Origin: Arthrobacter sp. D5-1
GTDB taxonomy: Bacteria; Actinomycetota; Actinomycetes; Actinomycetales; Micrococcaceae
Direction of reading: 5' to 3'
Length of the DNA: 64,000 bases
NCBI RefSeq assembly: GCF_017357425.1
Contig: NZ_CP014571.1
Span: forward strand, 2,356,001-2,420,000
Below, piece after piece: positions 24,542-34,126 of this stretch (positions within the stretch are counted from its first letter, which is position 1; every line of letters starts with the position of its first letter). The position numbers and the translations under genes were made by a program. A model generated the notes under the pieces. It saw nothing but the letters and a program-made list of their open reading frames with translations. It made no database searches and was not told where the DNA came from.

Positions 24542-26023
24542 ATGACCATCACCTCCACCGAGAAGCCCGGTACCCCCGTAGTCGCTATTAACGACATCGG
24601 TACCGCTGAGGACTTCCTCGCAGCTGTCGACGCCACCATCAAGTACTTCAACGACGGAGACCTCGTCGAAGGTACCGTCGTCAAGGTCGACCGCGACGAA
24701 GTCCTGCTCGACATCGGTTACAAGACCGAAGGTGTCATCCCTTCCCGCGAGCTTTCCATCAAGCACGATGTTGATCCCGGTGACGTTGTCGCCGTTGGCG
24801 ATCAGGTCGAAGCTTTGGTTCTCACCAAGGAAGACAAAGAAGGCCGTCTGATCCTCTCCAAGAAGCGTGCTCAGTACGAGCGCGCCTGGGGCGACATCGA
24901 GAAGGTCAAGGAAGAAGACGGTGTCGTCACCGGTACCGTCATCGAGGTTGTCAAGGGTGGCCTCATCCTGGACATCGGCCTGCGTGGCTTCCTGCCCGCA
25001 TCCCTCGTCGAGATGCGCCGCGTCCGCGACCTCGCTCCGTACATCGGTCAGCAGATCGAAGCCAAGATCATCGAGCTGGACAAGAACCGCAACAACGTTG
25101 TGCTGTCCCGCCGTGCATGGCTCGAGCAGACCCAGTCCGAGGTTCGCTCCACGTTCCTCAACAAGCTGGAAAAGGGCCAGGTTCGTCCGGGCGTTGTTTC
25201 CTCCATCGTCAACTTCGGTGCCTTCGTGGACCTGGGCGGCGTAGACGGCCTCGTTCACGTTTCCGAGCTGTCCTGGAAGCACATCGACCACCCCTCCGAG
25301 GTTGTCGAGGTTGGCCAGGAAGTCACCGTCGAGGTCCTCGAAGTGGATCTGGACCGCGAGCGTGTCTCCCTGTCGCTCAAGGCTACGCAGGAAGATCCGT
25401 GGCAGACCTTCGCCCGCACCCACGCCCTCGGCCAGGTTGTTCCGGGTAAGGTCACCAAGCTGGTTCCGTTCGGTGCGTTCGTTCGCGTCGAAGACGGCAT
25501 CGAAGGCCTCGTGCACATCTCCGAGCTGGCTGTCCGCCACGTGGAGCTCGCCGAGCAGGTTGTCTCCGTTGGCGACGAACTGTTCGTCAAGGTCATCGAC
25601 ATCGACCTCGAGCGTCGCCGTATCTCCCTCTCCCTCAAGCAGGCTAACGAGGGCGTTGACGCTGACAGCACCGAGTTCGATCCCGCTCTGTACGGCATGG
25701 CCGCTGAGTACGACGAAGAGGGCAACTACAAGTACCCTGAGGGCTTCGACCCCGAGTCGAACGAATGGCTCGAAGGCTACGAGACCCAGCGTGCAGCTTG
25801 GGAGCAGCAGTACGCTGACGCCCAGACCCGTTGGGAAGCCCACAAGAAGCAGGTTGCCCAGCACGCTGCTGACGACGCTGCTGCTGCAACGTCCGGTGAG
25901 AGCGATTCCGGCACCACGAGCTACTCCTCGGAGCCGGCTGCTGCTGAGTCCAACACCGGCGGCGGTACCCTGGCGTCCGACGAAGCACTCGCCGCACTGC
26001 GTGAGAAGCTGACCGGCAACTAA
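24542..26023 (+). CDS. rpsA: 30S ribosomal protein S1
   Basis: The 493-residue protein contains four S1 RNA-binding repeats, for example GDLVEGTVVKVDRDEVLLDIGYKTEGVIPSRELS, VTGTVIEVVKGGLILDIGLRGFLPASLVE, GVVSSIVNFGAFVDLGGVDGLVHVSELSW and GKVTKLVPFGAFVRVEDGIEGLVHISELA. A long acidic, Ser/Ala-rich tail follows, as in other actinobacterial S1 proteins. It has strong codon bias and its own promoter. Four repeats rather than the six of Escherichia coli is normal for this phylum. Confidence 0.97.
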   Translation: MTITSTEKPGTPVVAINDIGTAEDFLAAVDATIKYFNDGDLVEGTVVKVDRDEVLLDIGYKTEGVIPSRELSIKHDVDPGDVVAVGDQVEALVLTKEDKEGRLILSKKRAQYERAWGDIEKVKEEDGVVTGTVIEVVKGGLILDIGLRGFLPASLVEMRRVRDLAPYIGQQIEAKIIELDKNRNNVVLSRRAWLEQTQSEVRSTFLNKLEKGQVRPGVVSSIVNFGAFVDLGGVDGLVHVSELSWKHIDHPSEVVEVGQEVTVEVLEVDLDRERVSLSLKATQEDPWQTFARTHALGQVVPGKVTKLVPFGAFVRVEDGIEGLVHISELAVRHVELAEQVVSVGDELFVKVIDIDLERRRISLSLKQANEGVDADSTEFDPALYGMAAEYDEEGNYKYPEGFDPESNEWLEGYETQRAAWEQQYADAQTRWEAHKKQVAQHAADDAAAATSGESDSGTTSYSSEPAAAESNTGGGTLASDEALAALREKLTGN

Positions 26024-26060
26024 TTCCGCCTCCCTCACGGGATGTGCTGAACAGCCAAAG

Positions 26061-26095
26061 AAGGACCCCTGCCTCCGGGCAGGGGTCCTTCTGCT
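26061..26095. terminator. Bidirectional terminator between rpsA and yigZ
   Basis: A perfect 13-bp stem (26061-26073 with 26078-26090) closes a TCCG tetraloop and is followed by a short T-containing stretch. It serves rpsA and, by symmetry (AAGG...CCTT), also the convergent yigZ gene. Confidence 0.8.
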
Positions 26096-26121
26096 TAAAG
26101 CCTTCGCGATGCGGGAACTGC

Positions 26122-26811
26122 TCAGCGGCGGACGTCTACCCACTCAGTTCCCTGGGGCCGCAGCTCAAGATGTCCAGCCGTGAGGGAAGCCAACCGCGCG
26201 CGTGCCTCGGAGATGGCCGTTGCCTCGTCGGGCAAGGCGAGGTGAAGCACCGTGTGCTGGGGTTCGTATCCGGTGTCCGCCATGACGTACCCGGCGCCGC
26301 GAAGCTCGTTTTCCAAGCGGCCGGCTTCGGCATGGGGGACGTCGATGGCGCACAGACGCAATCTTCGCCGGAGAACCAATGGAGCCTCGTCCAAACCAGC
26401 GGACACCGATTCGGAGTACGCGCGGACCAGTCCGCCCGCGCCCAGCAAAATCCCACCGAAATAGCGCACGACGACGACACTGACGTCGCTGAGGTCCGTC
26501 ACCCTTGGTGAGGTCTCCCGTTTGATGAGCGCCTCCAGCATGGGGATACCCGCAGTTCCCGACGGTTCCCCGTCGTCGCTGGAACGTTGGATCATCCGAT
26601 CCGGACCTATGACGAAGGCTGAGCAGTGGTGTCGGGCGTCGTGGAATTCACGCCGAAGATCATTGACCAGTGAGCGCGCGGTTTGCTCATCAGGTGAGCG
26701 CCGAAGGACTGTGATGAACCGGGACCGCCGGATCTCCAGTTCGTGGCGGAAATCCGGACCAACCGCGAGGGTCGTATACGTTGTCGCGCGGCTGTCATCC
26801 TCATTTTCCAC
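26122..26811 (-). CDS. YigZ/IMPACT family protein
   Basis: The 229-residue protein has the N-terminal UPF0029/IMPACT domain: RRSRFITVLRRSPDEQTARSLV, then HHCSAFVIGP, SSDDGEPSGTAGIPMLEAL and VVVVRYFGGILLGAGGLVRAYSE. A smaller DUF1949-like C-terminal domain follows. The family is linked to translation or stress control but has no settled bacterial role. GTG 26811 is the start. It lies 6 nt from a TAGACT -10 box that overlaps the -10 of divergent coaE, so the mRNA is predicted to be leaderless. Confidence 0.92.
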   Translation of the reverse strand: MENEDDSRATTYTTLAVGPDFRHELEIRRSRFITVLRRSPDEQTARSLVNDLRREFHDARHHCSAFVIGPDRMIQRSSDDGEPSGTAGIPMLEALIKRETSPRVTDLSDVSVVVVRYFGGILLGAGGLVRAYSESVSAGLDEAPLVLRRRLRLCAIDVPHAEAGRLENELRGAGYVMADTGYEPQHTVLHLALPDEATAISEARARLASLTAGHLELRPQGTEWVDVRR

Positions 26812-26817
26812 CGCTTC

Positions 26818-26827
26818 AGTCTAGTGT
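26818..26827. promoter_or_regulatory. Interlocked divergent -10 boxes of yigZ and coaE
   Basis: AGTCTA (26818-26823) reads TAGACT on the minus strand and TAGTGT (26822-26827) on the plus strand; they share TA. Each is exactly 6 nt from its GTG start (26811 and 26834). Both transcripts should be leaderless, and only one polymerase can open the site at a time. Confidence 0.65.
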
Positions 26828-26833
26828 TGGAGG

Positions 26834-28072
26834 GTGCTGAAGATTGGGTTGACGGGCGGCATCGCCTCGGGGAAATCGCTGGTGGCGTCCAGATTGCGGG
26901 AATTGGGTGCAATCCTTGTGGACGCTGACCTCCTTGCGCGGGAAGTGGTGGAACCTGGAACTCCTGGGCTGGCCCGCGTTGTGGAAGCATTCGGCCCTGG
27001 AATCCTCGACTCTGATGGAAGGCTTGATCGGCCCAAACTCGGAGCTATCGTGTTCCACGATCCTTCGCAGCGCGAGGTGCTCAATGGCATCATTCACCCG
27101 CTGGTCCGCGAAGCAGCAGGGGCGATCGTTTCAGCAGCCGGCCCCGGCTATATCGTTGTCCAGGACATTCCACTGCTGGTCGAGACCGGGCAGGGCAGCA
27201 ACTTCCACTTGGTGGTGGTGGTGGATGCGCCGGAGCCGGTGCGCGTCCAACGCATGGTGGATTTCCGGGCGATGACTCCCGACGATGCCCGAGCCCGTAT
27301 CGCGGCCCAGGCCACGCGGGAAGAACGCAACGCGGCTGCCGATGTTGTCCTGGTCAACGACGGTGACCGCGAAGAGCTCCTCGCGAAGGTTGAGGCGTTA
27401 TGGACGGACAGGCTGTTGCCTTTTGCCAGGAATCTCAGCCAGGGAACAAGGGCTGAACGGCACGTAGGGCCGGTCATGACGCCATACAACAGCGACTGGA
27501 GCAGGCAGGCTGACCGCCTCGCCGCCCGTATTGCCGTTGCTGCCCCCCAGCAGATCCTCGCGGTGGACCACGTCGGCTCTACATCGGTGCCGGGACTGGC
27601 GGCCAAGGATGTGATCGACCTTCAGGTGGCGGTGGCCGATCTCGAGGCCGCCGATCTGATGGCGAATCAACTCGCTGCAGCAGGGTTCCCGGCAATTCCG
27701 GGAGTCAACCGGGACACACCAAAACCCGCCCGGCCCGATCCCGCAGAATGGCAGAAGCGGTTCCACGCCAACGCCGATCCCGGCCGGCCGGTGAATCTGC
27801 ATGTCCGCGTGGCCGGGTCGCCGGGGTGGCGGTATGCCCTGCTGTTCCGTGACTGGTTGCGCTCTGAACCCTCCGCTACCGCGCTGTACGAGGCGCACAA
27901 GCGCACGTTGGCGGCCACGTTTGCGGGGGAGAGCGGCACCGCTGCCTACGCCGATGCCAAGGAGCCTTGGTTTACCGACGTTGCCTGGCCACTCATGGAT
28001 GAGTGGGCCAAACGCACAGGCTGGCTGCCGCCGTCGTATTTGTCTTCAGCTGAAGGCAAACGCGGACAGTAG
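26834..28072 (+). CDS. coaE: Dephospho-CoA kinase fused to a GrpB (UPF0157) domain
   Basis: Residues 1 to about 200 are dephospho-CoA kinase, the last step of coenzyme A synthesis: P-loop GLTGGIASGKS near the N-terminus, DADLLAREVVEPG, and a VQRMVDFRAMTPDDARARIAAQATREER lid. Residues about 205-412 are a GrpB nucleotidyltransferase-like domain (YNSDWSRQADRLAARI, VDHVGSTSVPGLAAKDVIDLQV). This fusion is known from other actinobacteria such as Mycobacterium. GTG 26834 follows a TAGTGT box by 6 nt; the GGAGG between them is too close to act as a normal ribosome site. Confidence 0.95.
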   Translation: MLKIGLTGGIASGKSLVASRLRELGAILVDADLLAREVVEPGTPGLARVVEAFGPGILDSDGRLDRPKLGAIVFHDPSQREVLNGIIHPLVREAAGAIVSAAGPGYIVVQDIPLLVETGQGSNFHLVVVVDAPEPVRVQRMVDFRAMTPDDARARIAAQATREERNAAADVVLVNDGDREELLAKVEALWTDRLLPFARNLSQGTRAERHVGPVMTPYNSDWSRQADRLAARIAVAAPQQILAVDHVGSTSVPGLAAKDVIDLQVAVADLEAADLMANQLAAAGFPAIPGVNRDTPKPARPDPAEWQKRFHANADPGRPVNLHVRVAGSPGWRYALLFRDWLRSEPSATALYEAHKRTLAATFAGESGTAAYADAKEPWFTDVAWPLMDEWAKRTGWLPPSYLSSAEGKRGQ

Positions 28073-28089
28073 CTGTCCTGGGGCAGGGG

Positions 28090-28095
28090 TAGATT
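28090..28095 (+). promoter_or_regulatory. -10 box of uvrB, leaderless type
   Basis: TAGATT is followed by GGTTTT and ATG 28102. I see no LexA-like box near it, unlike uvrA. Confidence 0.55.
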
Positions 28096-28101
28096 GGTTT
28101 T

Positions 28102-30201
28102 ATGAGCCTTGCCCAGGAAATCAACCGTGTCGTCGCACCTTTCGAAGTAATCAGTGAGTTCAAGCCCGCCGGTGACCAGCCGACAGCCATTGCAGAACTG
28201 ACGGAACGCATCAACAACGGTGAAAAAGACGTCGTCCTCCTCGGCGCCACTGGTACGGGTAAGAGTGCCACCACGGCGTGGCTCATCGAACAGGTCCAGC
28301 GACCCACCTTGGTGATGGTCCAGAACAAGACACTCGCCGCGCAGCTGGCCAATGAGTTCAGGGAGCTGCTGCCCAACAACGCAGTGGAGTATTTTGTCTC
28401 CTACTACGACTACTACCAACCCGAAGCATATGTAGCACAGACGGATACCTTCATTGAGAAAGATTCCTCCATTAATGAGGAAGTGGAACGCCTCCGGCAC
28501 TCTGCCACCAATGCCCTGCTGACCCGTCGCGACGTCATCGTGGTGGCCACGGTGTCCTGCATCTACGGTCTGGGCACGCCCGAAGAGTACATCGCCGGCA
28601 TGGTGACGCTCCGCAAGGGGGCGGAAATGAATCGGGACCACCTCCTGCGCAAGTTCGTCTCCATGCAGTACGCCCGCAACGACATGGACTTCCACCGGGG
28701 AACGTTCCGCGTCCGTGGTGACACCGTGGAGATTATCCCCATGTACGAGGAACTGGCCATCAGGATCGAGTTCTTCGGTGACGAGATCGAGAACATCCAA
28801 ACCCTCCATCCCCTGACCGGAGAGGTTCTCCGCGACGAAGAGGAGATGTACGTTTTCCCGGCATCGCACTATGTTGCCGGTCCGGAGCGCATGGCCCGTG
28901 CCATCAAGCGCATCGAAGATGAACTCGCTGACCGTTTGAAGGTCCTCGAAGGCCAGAACAAGCTGGTGGAGGCGCAGCGCCTCCGGATGCGCACCACGTA
29001 CGATCTCGAGATGATGCAGCAGATGGGTTTCTGCAACGGCATTGAGAACTACTCCGTTCACATTGACGGCCGTAATCCCGGGACCGCCCCGCATTGCCTC
29101 ATCGACTACTTCCCGGACGACTTCCTGCTGGTCGTCGACGAATCACATGTCACCATCCCGCAGATTGGTGCCATGTATGAGGGCGACATGTCACGCAAGC
29201 GGAACCTCGTGGACTTCGGCTTCCGCCTCCCATCCGCCATGGACAACAGGCCACTGAAGTGGGATGAGTTCCTGGAACGCATCGGCCAGACGGTGTACCT
29301 GTCCGCAACTCCCGGTAAGTATGAGCTCGGCAAAGCTGACGGTTATGTGCAGCAGATCATTCGTCCCACCGGCCTCATCGATCCCGAGGTAGTGGTCAAG
29401 CCCACCAAGGGTCAGATCGACGACCTGCTCGGTGAAATCAGGACCCGCACGGAAAAGAATGAACGCGTTCTGGTCACCACGTTAACCAAGCGCATGGCGG
29501 AGGATCTCACAGATTACCTGGTGGGCCACGGCGTCAAGGTGGAGTACTTGCACTCCGACGTCGACACCCTCCGGCGCGTGGAACTGCTCCGTGAGCTGCG
29601 AATGGGCGTGTTCGATGTCCTCGTAGGCATCAACCTCCTCCGCGAAGGCCTTGACCTGCCTGAGGTTTCCCTCGTCAGCATCCTCGACGCTGACAAGGAA
29701 GGTTTCCTGCGTTCTTCCACCTCGCTCATCCAGACCATCGGCCGCGCAGCGCGTAACGTGTCAGGCCAAGTCCACATGTACGCGGACCGGATTACCGACT
29801 CCATGGCCCACGCCATTGAAGAAACCAACCGGCGCCGTGCCATCCAGGTGCAGTACAACACGGACCATGGCATTGATCCGCAGCCGTTGCGGAAGAAAAT
29901 TGCTGATATCACGGACCAGTTGGCCAAGGAAGACGCAGACACCCAGGAACTGCTCAACAACAACCGACTCGCCAAGGGCGGCAAACGCGGCAAGTCGGCA
30001 GCCAAGGGTGCGGCGACAGTTCGGCAGGATGGCCTTGCCGCCGCTCCCGCCGAGGACCTGGTGGGACTCATTGAGCAACTCACCGAACAGATGCACGGGG
30101 CGGCTGCTGAGCTGCAGTTCGAAGTCGCTGCCCGCATCCGTGACGAAGTCAAGGAGTTGAAGCGCGAATTACGTCAGATGCAGTCCGCCGGGCACGCCTA
30201 A
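28102..30201 (+). CDS. uvrB: UvrABC excinuclease subunit B
   Basis: The 699-residue helicase-like protein has Walker A GATGTGKS near residue 50, the damage-verifying beta-hairpin in [16 protein letters not shown]-type [20 protein letters not shown], and the C-terminal helicase motifs [16 protein letters not shown] and [11 protein letters not shown]-terminal UVR motif ([31 protein letters not shown]) binds UvrC. It verifies lesions handed over by UvrA. uvrA and uvrC lie 10-14 kb downstream on the same strand. Confidence 0.97.
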   Translation: MSLAQEINRVVAPFEVISEFKPAGDQPTAIAELTERINNGEKDVVLLGATGTGKSATTAWLIEQVQRPTLVMVQNKTLAAQLANEFRELLPNNAVEYFVSYYDYYQPEAYVAQTDTFIEKDSSINEEVERLRHSATNALLTRRDVIVVATVSCIYGLGTPEEYIAGMVTLRKGAEMNRDHLLRKFVSMQYARNDMDFHRGTFRVRGDTVEIIPMYEELAIRIEFFGDEIENIQTLHPLTGEVLRDEEEMYVFPASHYVAGPERMARAIKRIEDELADRLKVLEGQNKLVEAQRLRMRTTYDLEMMQQMGFCNGIENYSVHIDGRNPGTAPHCLIDYFPDDFLLVVDESHVTIPQIGAMYEGDMSRKRNLVDFGFRLPSAMDNRPLKWDEFLERIGQTVYLSATPGKYELGKADGYVQQIIRPTGLIDPEVVVKPTKGQIDDLLGEIRTRTEKNERVLVTTLTKRMAEDLTDYLVGHGVKVEYLHSDVDTLRRVELLRELRMGVFDVLVGINLLREGLDLPEVSLVSILDADKEGFLRSSTSLIQTIGRAARNVSGQVHMYADRITDSMAHAIEETNRRRAIQVQYNTDHGIDPQPLRKKIADITDQLAKEDADTQELLNNNRLAKGGKRGKSAAKGAATVRQDGLAAAPAEDLVGLIEQLTEQMHGAAAELQFEVAARIRDEVKELKRELRQMQSAGHA

Positions 30202-30215
30202 GGTAAGGTTTAGGT

Positions 30216-30340
30216 CACGTAGGGGAGTATCCCAAGCGCTACGTCCGTCAGCACGCAAGGCACAGATGCCTCGCCGGATCTAGCGGGCCGCCAATTCTTG
30301 CATTCACCGCACCCTGGCAGGCCGGAGAGACTTACACCGC
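30216..30340 (+). ncRNA. Probable yybP-ykoY manganese riboswitch
   Basis: The leader of the TerC-type gene has the class landmarks: GGGGAGTA near the 5' side (30222-30229), a variable arm, and CTGGCAGGCCGGAGAGACTT (30314-30333) near the 3' side. This family senses Mn2+ and very often precedes TerC-like exporters. The identification is by eye; exact boundaries are uncertain. Confidence 0.75.
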
Positions 30341-30369
30341 TTTCCCGTACCCTGCGAAAGGCACCTTTA

Positions 30370-31395
30370 ATGCAGCTTCCCGTCTGGTTTGAGATCGGCT
30401 CGTTTGTCGTTCTCGGAATCATCCTGCTGATCGACCTCCTGTTGGTCGTCAAGCGTCCCCATGAACCTTCCATGAAAGAAGCCGGCCTGTGGGTCGCCTT
30501 CTATGTAGGACTGGCACTGCTCTTTGCCGTGGCCATGTTCATCTTTGCCGGTGCAGAGTATGGCGGCCAGTTCGTCGCCGGCTGGGTCACTGAGTACAGC
30601 CTGAGCATCGATAACCTGTTCGTTTTCATCATCATCATGGCCCGCTTCTCGGTGCCCCGTAAGTACCAGCAGGAAGTGCTGATGGTGGGCATCATCATCG
30701 CCCTGATCCTCCGCGGTATCTTCATCGCGCTGGGTGCCGTGGTCATCGAGCAGTTCAGCTGGGTCTTCTACATCTTCGGCGCCTTCCTGCTGTGGACTGC
30801 CTGGAAGCAGGCGAAGGACTCCGGCGAAGACGAGGAAGACACCGAGAACCCTCTCATTGCCCGCCTTCGCAGGGTCCTGCCGATGTCCGAAAAGTTCGAC
30901 GGCAACAAGATCCGCACCACCGTGGACGGCAAGAAGGTCTTCACCCCCATGCTGATCGTCTTCATCACGATCGGCCTGACAGACCTCCTCTTCGCAGTGG
31001 ACTCCATCCCGGCGATCTTCGGCCTGACGCAGAGCGCGTTCATCGTGTTCACCGCAAACATCTTCGCACTCATGGGCCTGCGCCAGCTGTACTTCCTCCT
31101 CGGTGGCCTCATGACCCGCCTGGTGTACCTCAAGCACGCACTGTCCGTCATCCTGGCGTTCATTGGCGTCAAGCTCGTCCTGCACGCCATGCACGTCAAC
31201 GAGCTTCCGTTCATCAACGGCGGACAGCACATCGAATGGGCACCGGAGATCCCCACCTACGTTTCCTTGGCGGTCATCGTTGGAACGATCGTCGTTGCGG
31301 TTGTAGCCAGCCTCCTGAGCCCTGCAGCACGCCAGGCCAAGATCGATGCCCGGTTGGAAGAAGACGCACGAAAGAGCTTGAGCGAGGCAGAGTAA
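30370..31395 (+). CDS. TerC family integral membrane protein, likely manganese exporter
   Basis: The 341-residue protein has about nine membrane helices and the two TerC acidic motifs: TEYSLSIDNLFVFIIIMARF and TIGLTDLLFAVDSIPAIFGL, whose Asp residues are expected to coordinate metal. A charged cytosolic loop (KDSGEDEEDTEN) separates the halves. ATG 30370 is chosen with GAAAGG upstream; a longer frame would begin within the riboswitch. Bacterial TerC proteins controlled by yybP-ykoY riboswitches export Mn2+, sometimes to load secreted metalloenzymes. The older label 'tellurium resistance' is not required. Confidence 0.9.
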   Translation: MQLPVWFEIGSFVVLGIILLIDLLLVVKRPHEPSMKEAGLWVAFYVGLALLFAVAMFIFAGAEYGGQFVAGWVTEYSLSIDNLFVFIIIMARFSVPRKYQQEVLMVGIIIALILRGIFIALGAVVIEQFSWVFYIFGAFLLWTAWKQAKDSGEDEEDTENPLIARLRRVLPMSEKFDGNKIRTTVDGKKVFTPMLIVFITIGLTDLLFAVDSIPAIFGLTQSAFIVFTANIFALMGLRQLYFLLGGLMTRLVYLKHALSVILAFIGVKLVLHAMHVNELPFINGGQHIEWAPEIPTYVSLAVIVGTIVVAVVASLLSPAARQAKIDARLEEDARKSLSEAE

Positions 31396-31412
31396 CTCTC
31401 CTTGGAAAGTTG

Positions 31413-31418
31413 TAGTCT
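31413..31418 (+). promoter_or_regulatory. -10 box of the MFS gene, leaderless type
   Basis: TAGTCT, then CGTGAA (6 nt), then GTG 31425. It follows the terC stop by only 17 bp, so the MFS gene has an independent start of transcription. Confidence 0.5.
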
Positions 31419-31424
31419 CGTGAA

Positions 31425-32771
31425 GTGACTACCACTTCAACTACGGCGCTGGACCCACAACGGGTTCAGCGCCGTACTGTTTTCCTGCTCAGTTCCGCAC
31501 AACTTCTCAGCGGCGTCGGCAACGGAGCCACGCTCTCCATCGGATCGTTGCTGGCAGTGGACCTGTCAGGGTCAGAAGCGTGGGCCGGCTCCATCACCAC
31601 AGTGCTGACACTGGCCGCAGCGATCGCGGCTCTTCCCCTGGCGCGGCTGGCAGAAACGCGGGGACGCCGGACAGGTTTGGTGACAGGACTGGTGGCCGCG
31701 ATGATGGGGGCGCTCCTGGTTATTGCGTCCGTGGTGGGCCAGTCCTTCGTGCTGCTCTTGTTGGGCGCAGCTTTACTGGGTCTTGGAACCGCCGCGAACC
31801 TGCAGGCGAGGTTCGCCGCCGTCGACCTCGCTGACCCGGAGCACCGCGGACGGTCATTGTCCACCGTGGTCTGGGCCATCACCATTGGTGCTGTCGCCGG
31901 CCCCAACCTGATCCAGCCGGGTGCAGTGGTTGGGGAGGCACTCGGGCTGCCGCCCATTGCCGGCCCCTTCGTATTTTCTGCGGCCGGCCTGTTCCTTGCA
32001 GCCGTCCTGTTGTTTGCGGGCCTTCGCCCGGACCCCCTGGTGCTGTCCAGGCGGCTGGCATCCCAGGCAAACGGCGACGCAGGCGAGGGCGCGCTGCCCG
32101 TCAGGGGTACCATCCGTTCAGGATTGCGCGCCGTGCGCTCATCACCGTCGGCGATGCTGGCCCTGGCCGCCGTTGTGGCCGCGCACGGCGTCATGGTGGC
32201 CGTCATGTCCATGACGCCCCTGCACCTGCAGCAACTCGTCGGCGGTTCCCATGCAGGACACCATGGCGGAACCACGGACAGCGAGGATGCCTTGGTGATC
32301 ATCGGCCTCACGATTTCGCTGCACATTGCCGGAATGTTTGCTTTGTCGCCTCTCTGGGGGTGGCTCACTGACAAGGCAGGGCGCCTGCAAACCATCGCCA
32401 TGGGCCACGGCCTGCTGCTGGTTGCCGTGTTCATTGCCGGTTTTGGCCAGCACGAGCCTGGTCTCGTCACCGCTGGCCTGATCCTCCTGGGCCTGGGCTG
32501 GTCCGCCGCAACCATCTCCGGGTCAACGTTGCTGGCTGAAAGCGTCGCCCCCGATGCGCGCGTTACCGTTCAGGGCGTCTCTGACACCCTCATGGGTGGC
32601 GCCGGCGCCATTGGCGGCGCCACCTCCGGTCTGCTGCTCGCGTGGATCGGATACCAAGGCTTGAACATCGCCTCGGGCGCCCTGGCTGCCGTAGTGCTGG
32701 TTTTGACGCTCGTCATGGCCGTACGGTCAGCACGGGCCCAGGACGCGCCGTCGCACCAGCCGCCGGCCTAA
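31425..32771 (+). CDS. MFS transporter
   Basis: The 448-residue protein has twelve probable membrane helices in two halves joined by a loop near residue 210. A motif-A-like LARLAETRGRRTG lies between helices 2 and 3, and GWLTDKAGRLQT takes the equivalent place in the second half. A His-rich loop, SHAGHHGGTTDSED, precedes helix 8 and could bind metal. Substrate is unknown; drug/H+ antiport is the usual guess for this type. Its last 4 bases overlap the convergent hydrolase gene. Confidence 0.88.
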   Translation: MTTTSTTALDPQRVQRRTVFLLSSAQLLSGVGNGATLSIGSLLAVDLSGSEAWAGSITTVLTLAAAIAALPLARLAETRGRRTGLVTGLVAAMMGALLVIASVVGQSFVLLLLGAALLGLGTAANLQARFAAVDLADPEHRGRSLSTVVWAITIGAVAGPNLIQPGAVVGEALGLPPIAGPFVFSAAGLFLAAVLLFAGLRPDPLVLSRRLASQANGDAGEGALPVRGTIRSGLRAVRSSPSAMLALAAVVAAHGVMVAVMSMTPLHLQQLVGGSHAGHHGGTTDSEDALVIIGLTISLHIAGMFALSPLWGWLTDKAGRLQTIAMGHGLLLVAVFIAGFGQHEPGLVTAGLILLGLGWSAATISGSTLLAESVAPDARVTVQGVSDTLMGGAGAIGGATSGLLLAWIGYQGLNIASGALAAVVLVLTLVMAVRSARAQDAPSHQPPA

Positions 32772-34126
32772 CGGACCGCCCGAACCATCCCAAGGAGACG
32801 TGCGAAGATTCCCTCGCCATCTTCCCCGATACCATCGTGGTGGAAATCCGCGGTGACCCATGGTTGAAGGCCCCGCACTGCAGCCGCAGTTTCCAGGGAC
32901 AGGTCATGGTCCACATAGATATCGTCCTTATAGACGGCGGCCGCTACGGGGACAGTGTTTACCGCCAGCCGTTCGGGGCTGTACAGGGGCTTCCAGTCCT
33001 TCTTGGCCGCCAAATGCCCAGCCACGTCCCGCAGGGGAACCAAGGCCGGATCCTGTTCGAAATACCAGGGGTAGACCATCTCACCGGTGAGCAGTGGCTC
33101 GTTCGCATCGGGTTTAAATTCCGGATGGTCCTCCAGTACCCGCCACGCGGCCCAGTTGGTTGCCTCACCCTGTCCGTAAATCGACTCATGGACGACGGCG
33201 TACAGAGGGTTGGCCGCGCGACTCACGAGGCTCCGCACTTGTTCAAGGAACGCCTCGGACAAGCGTGGACCGGAGGGCGTGTCAATAAATGCATCCTCCA
33301 GGAGGTAGTGCAGCGCATCCACCCGGGTGTTGCCCCCGAGGAAGGACCCGACCATCTGGAAACGCTCGGTCGTGAGCCTTTCGCCGCTGGCGAGGAACTC
33401 AGCATGCTGGTCCAGGTGGCGGGCGATCCGGGTGACGATGTCCCGGTCTTCCGGGTACCAGGAGAAGTATTCCGCGTTCCGCAAAGCGACACGGTGGAAC
33501 GTGGCCTGGTACACGCGGTCCGCCGGACCGTGGAGCGGCGCCAGCCCACCAGTGATAAGGACCTCGCGGAGGCCCTCCGGCGCGAAGGAGAGGTACGTCA
33601 ACGCGCAGAAGCCGCCGAAACTCTGGCCGAGGACAGACCATGGACCGGAACCGAGCACACGGCGGATGTACTCAGCGTCAGCCACGATCGAGTCGGCACG
33701 GAAGTGGGTCAGGTATTCGGCTTGTGCTGAAGGGTCGCCCCGGAGTTCGAGTGACTGTTGTTCAACGGGTGTGGACAAGCCTGTGCCGCGTTGGTCGAGC
33801 ATCAGGATGCGGAATTCCTTCGCGGCCGCCTTCATCCAACCCGACAACGATGTGACCCGGTTGCCGCGGCCGCCCGGGCCGCCTTGCAGGAACAACAACC
33901 AGGGCAGCCTGGCGGCTTCCTCGGCCGTGTGGTCGGTGGATGAGTATTCCCTGGCAAAGACCGTGATGGTCTCGCCGGCGGTGGCTGATTCATCCGGTAC
34001 GTGCACCAAGGGAACGGTGAAATAGTGCTCCGCCGTTCGCAGCCCGCGGAACTCGTGGCGTGCGTGGACACTGTGCACGCCGGCAGTGTTGCGGCCGGCG
34101 GTCTGTCCGGGGGACTGGTCAGCCAC
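32768..34126 (-). CDS. Alpha/beta hydrolase of the prolyl aminopeptidase (S33) type
   Basis: The 452-residue enzyme has the S33 layout: oxyanion region FLQGGPGGRGNR, LMLDQRGTGLSTP, nucleophile elbow LGQSFGGFCALTYL (GxSxGG), a helical cap, and a C-terminal catalytic His candidate in VTADFHHDGIG. Family members release N-terminal Pro or other residues from peptides. GTG 34126 starts 8 bp before the GNAT stop, giving an overlapping, coupled pair; a longer frame is less likely. There is no signal peptide, so it is cytoplasmic. Confidence 0.9.
   Translation of the reverse strand: MADQSPGQTAGRNTAGVHSVHARHEFRGLRTAEHYFTVPLVHVPDESATAGETITVFAREYSSTDHTAEEAARLPWLLFLQGGPGGRGNRVTSLSGWMKAAAKEFRILMLDQRGTGLSTPVEQQSLELRGDPSAQAEYLTHFRADSIVADAEYIRRVLGSGPWSVLGQSFGGFCALTYLSFAPEGLREVLITGGLAPLHGPADRVYQATFHRVALRNAEYFSWYPEDRDIVTRIARHLDQHAEFLASGERLTTERFQMVGSFLGGNTRVDALHYLLEDAFIDTPSGPRLSEAFLEQVRSLVSRAANPLYAVVHESIYGQGEATNWAAWRVLEDHPEFKPDANEPLLTGEMVYPWYFEQDPALVPLRDVAGHLAAKKDWKPLYSPERLAVNTVPVAAAVYKDDIYVDHDLSLETAAAVRGLQPWVTADFHHDGIGEDGEGIFARLLGMVRAVR

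Noticed and set aside
24389..26143. 584-codon frame antisense to rpsA
   Set aside because: It mirrors the strong codon bias of rpsA, has no family resemblance and no promoter or ribosome site; it is a shadow frame.
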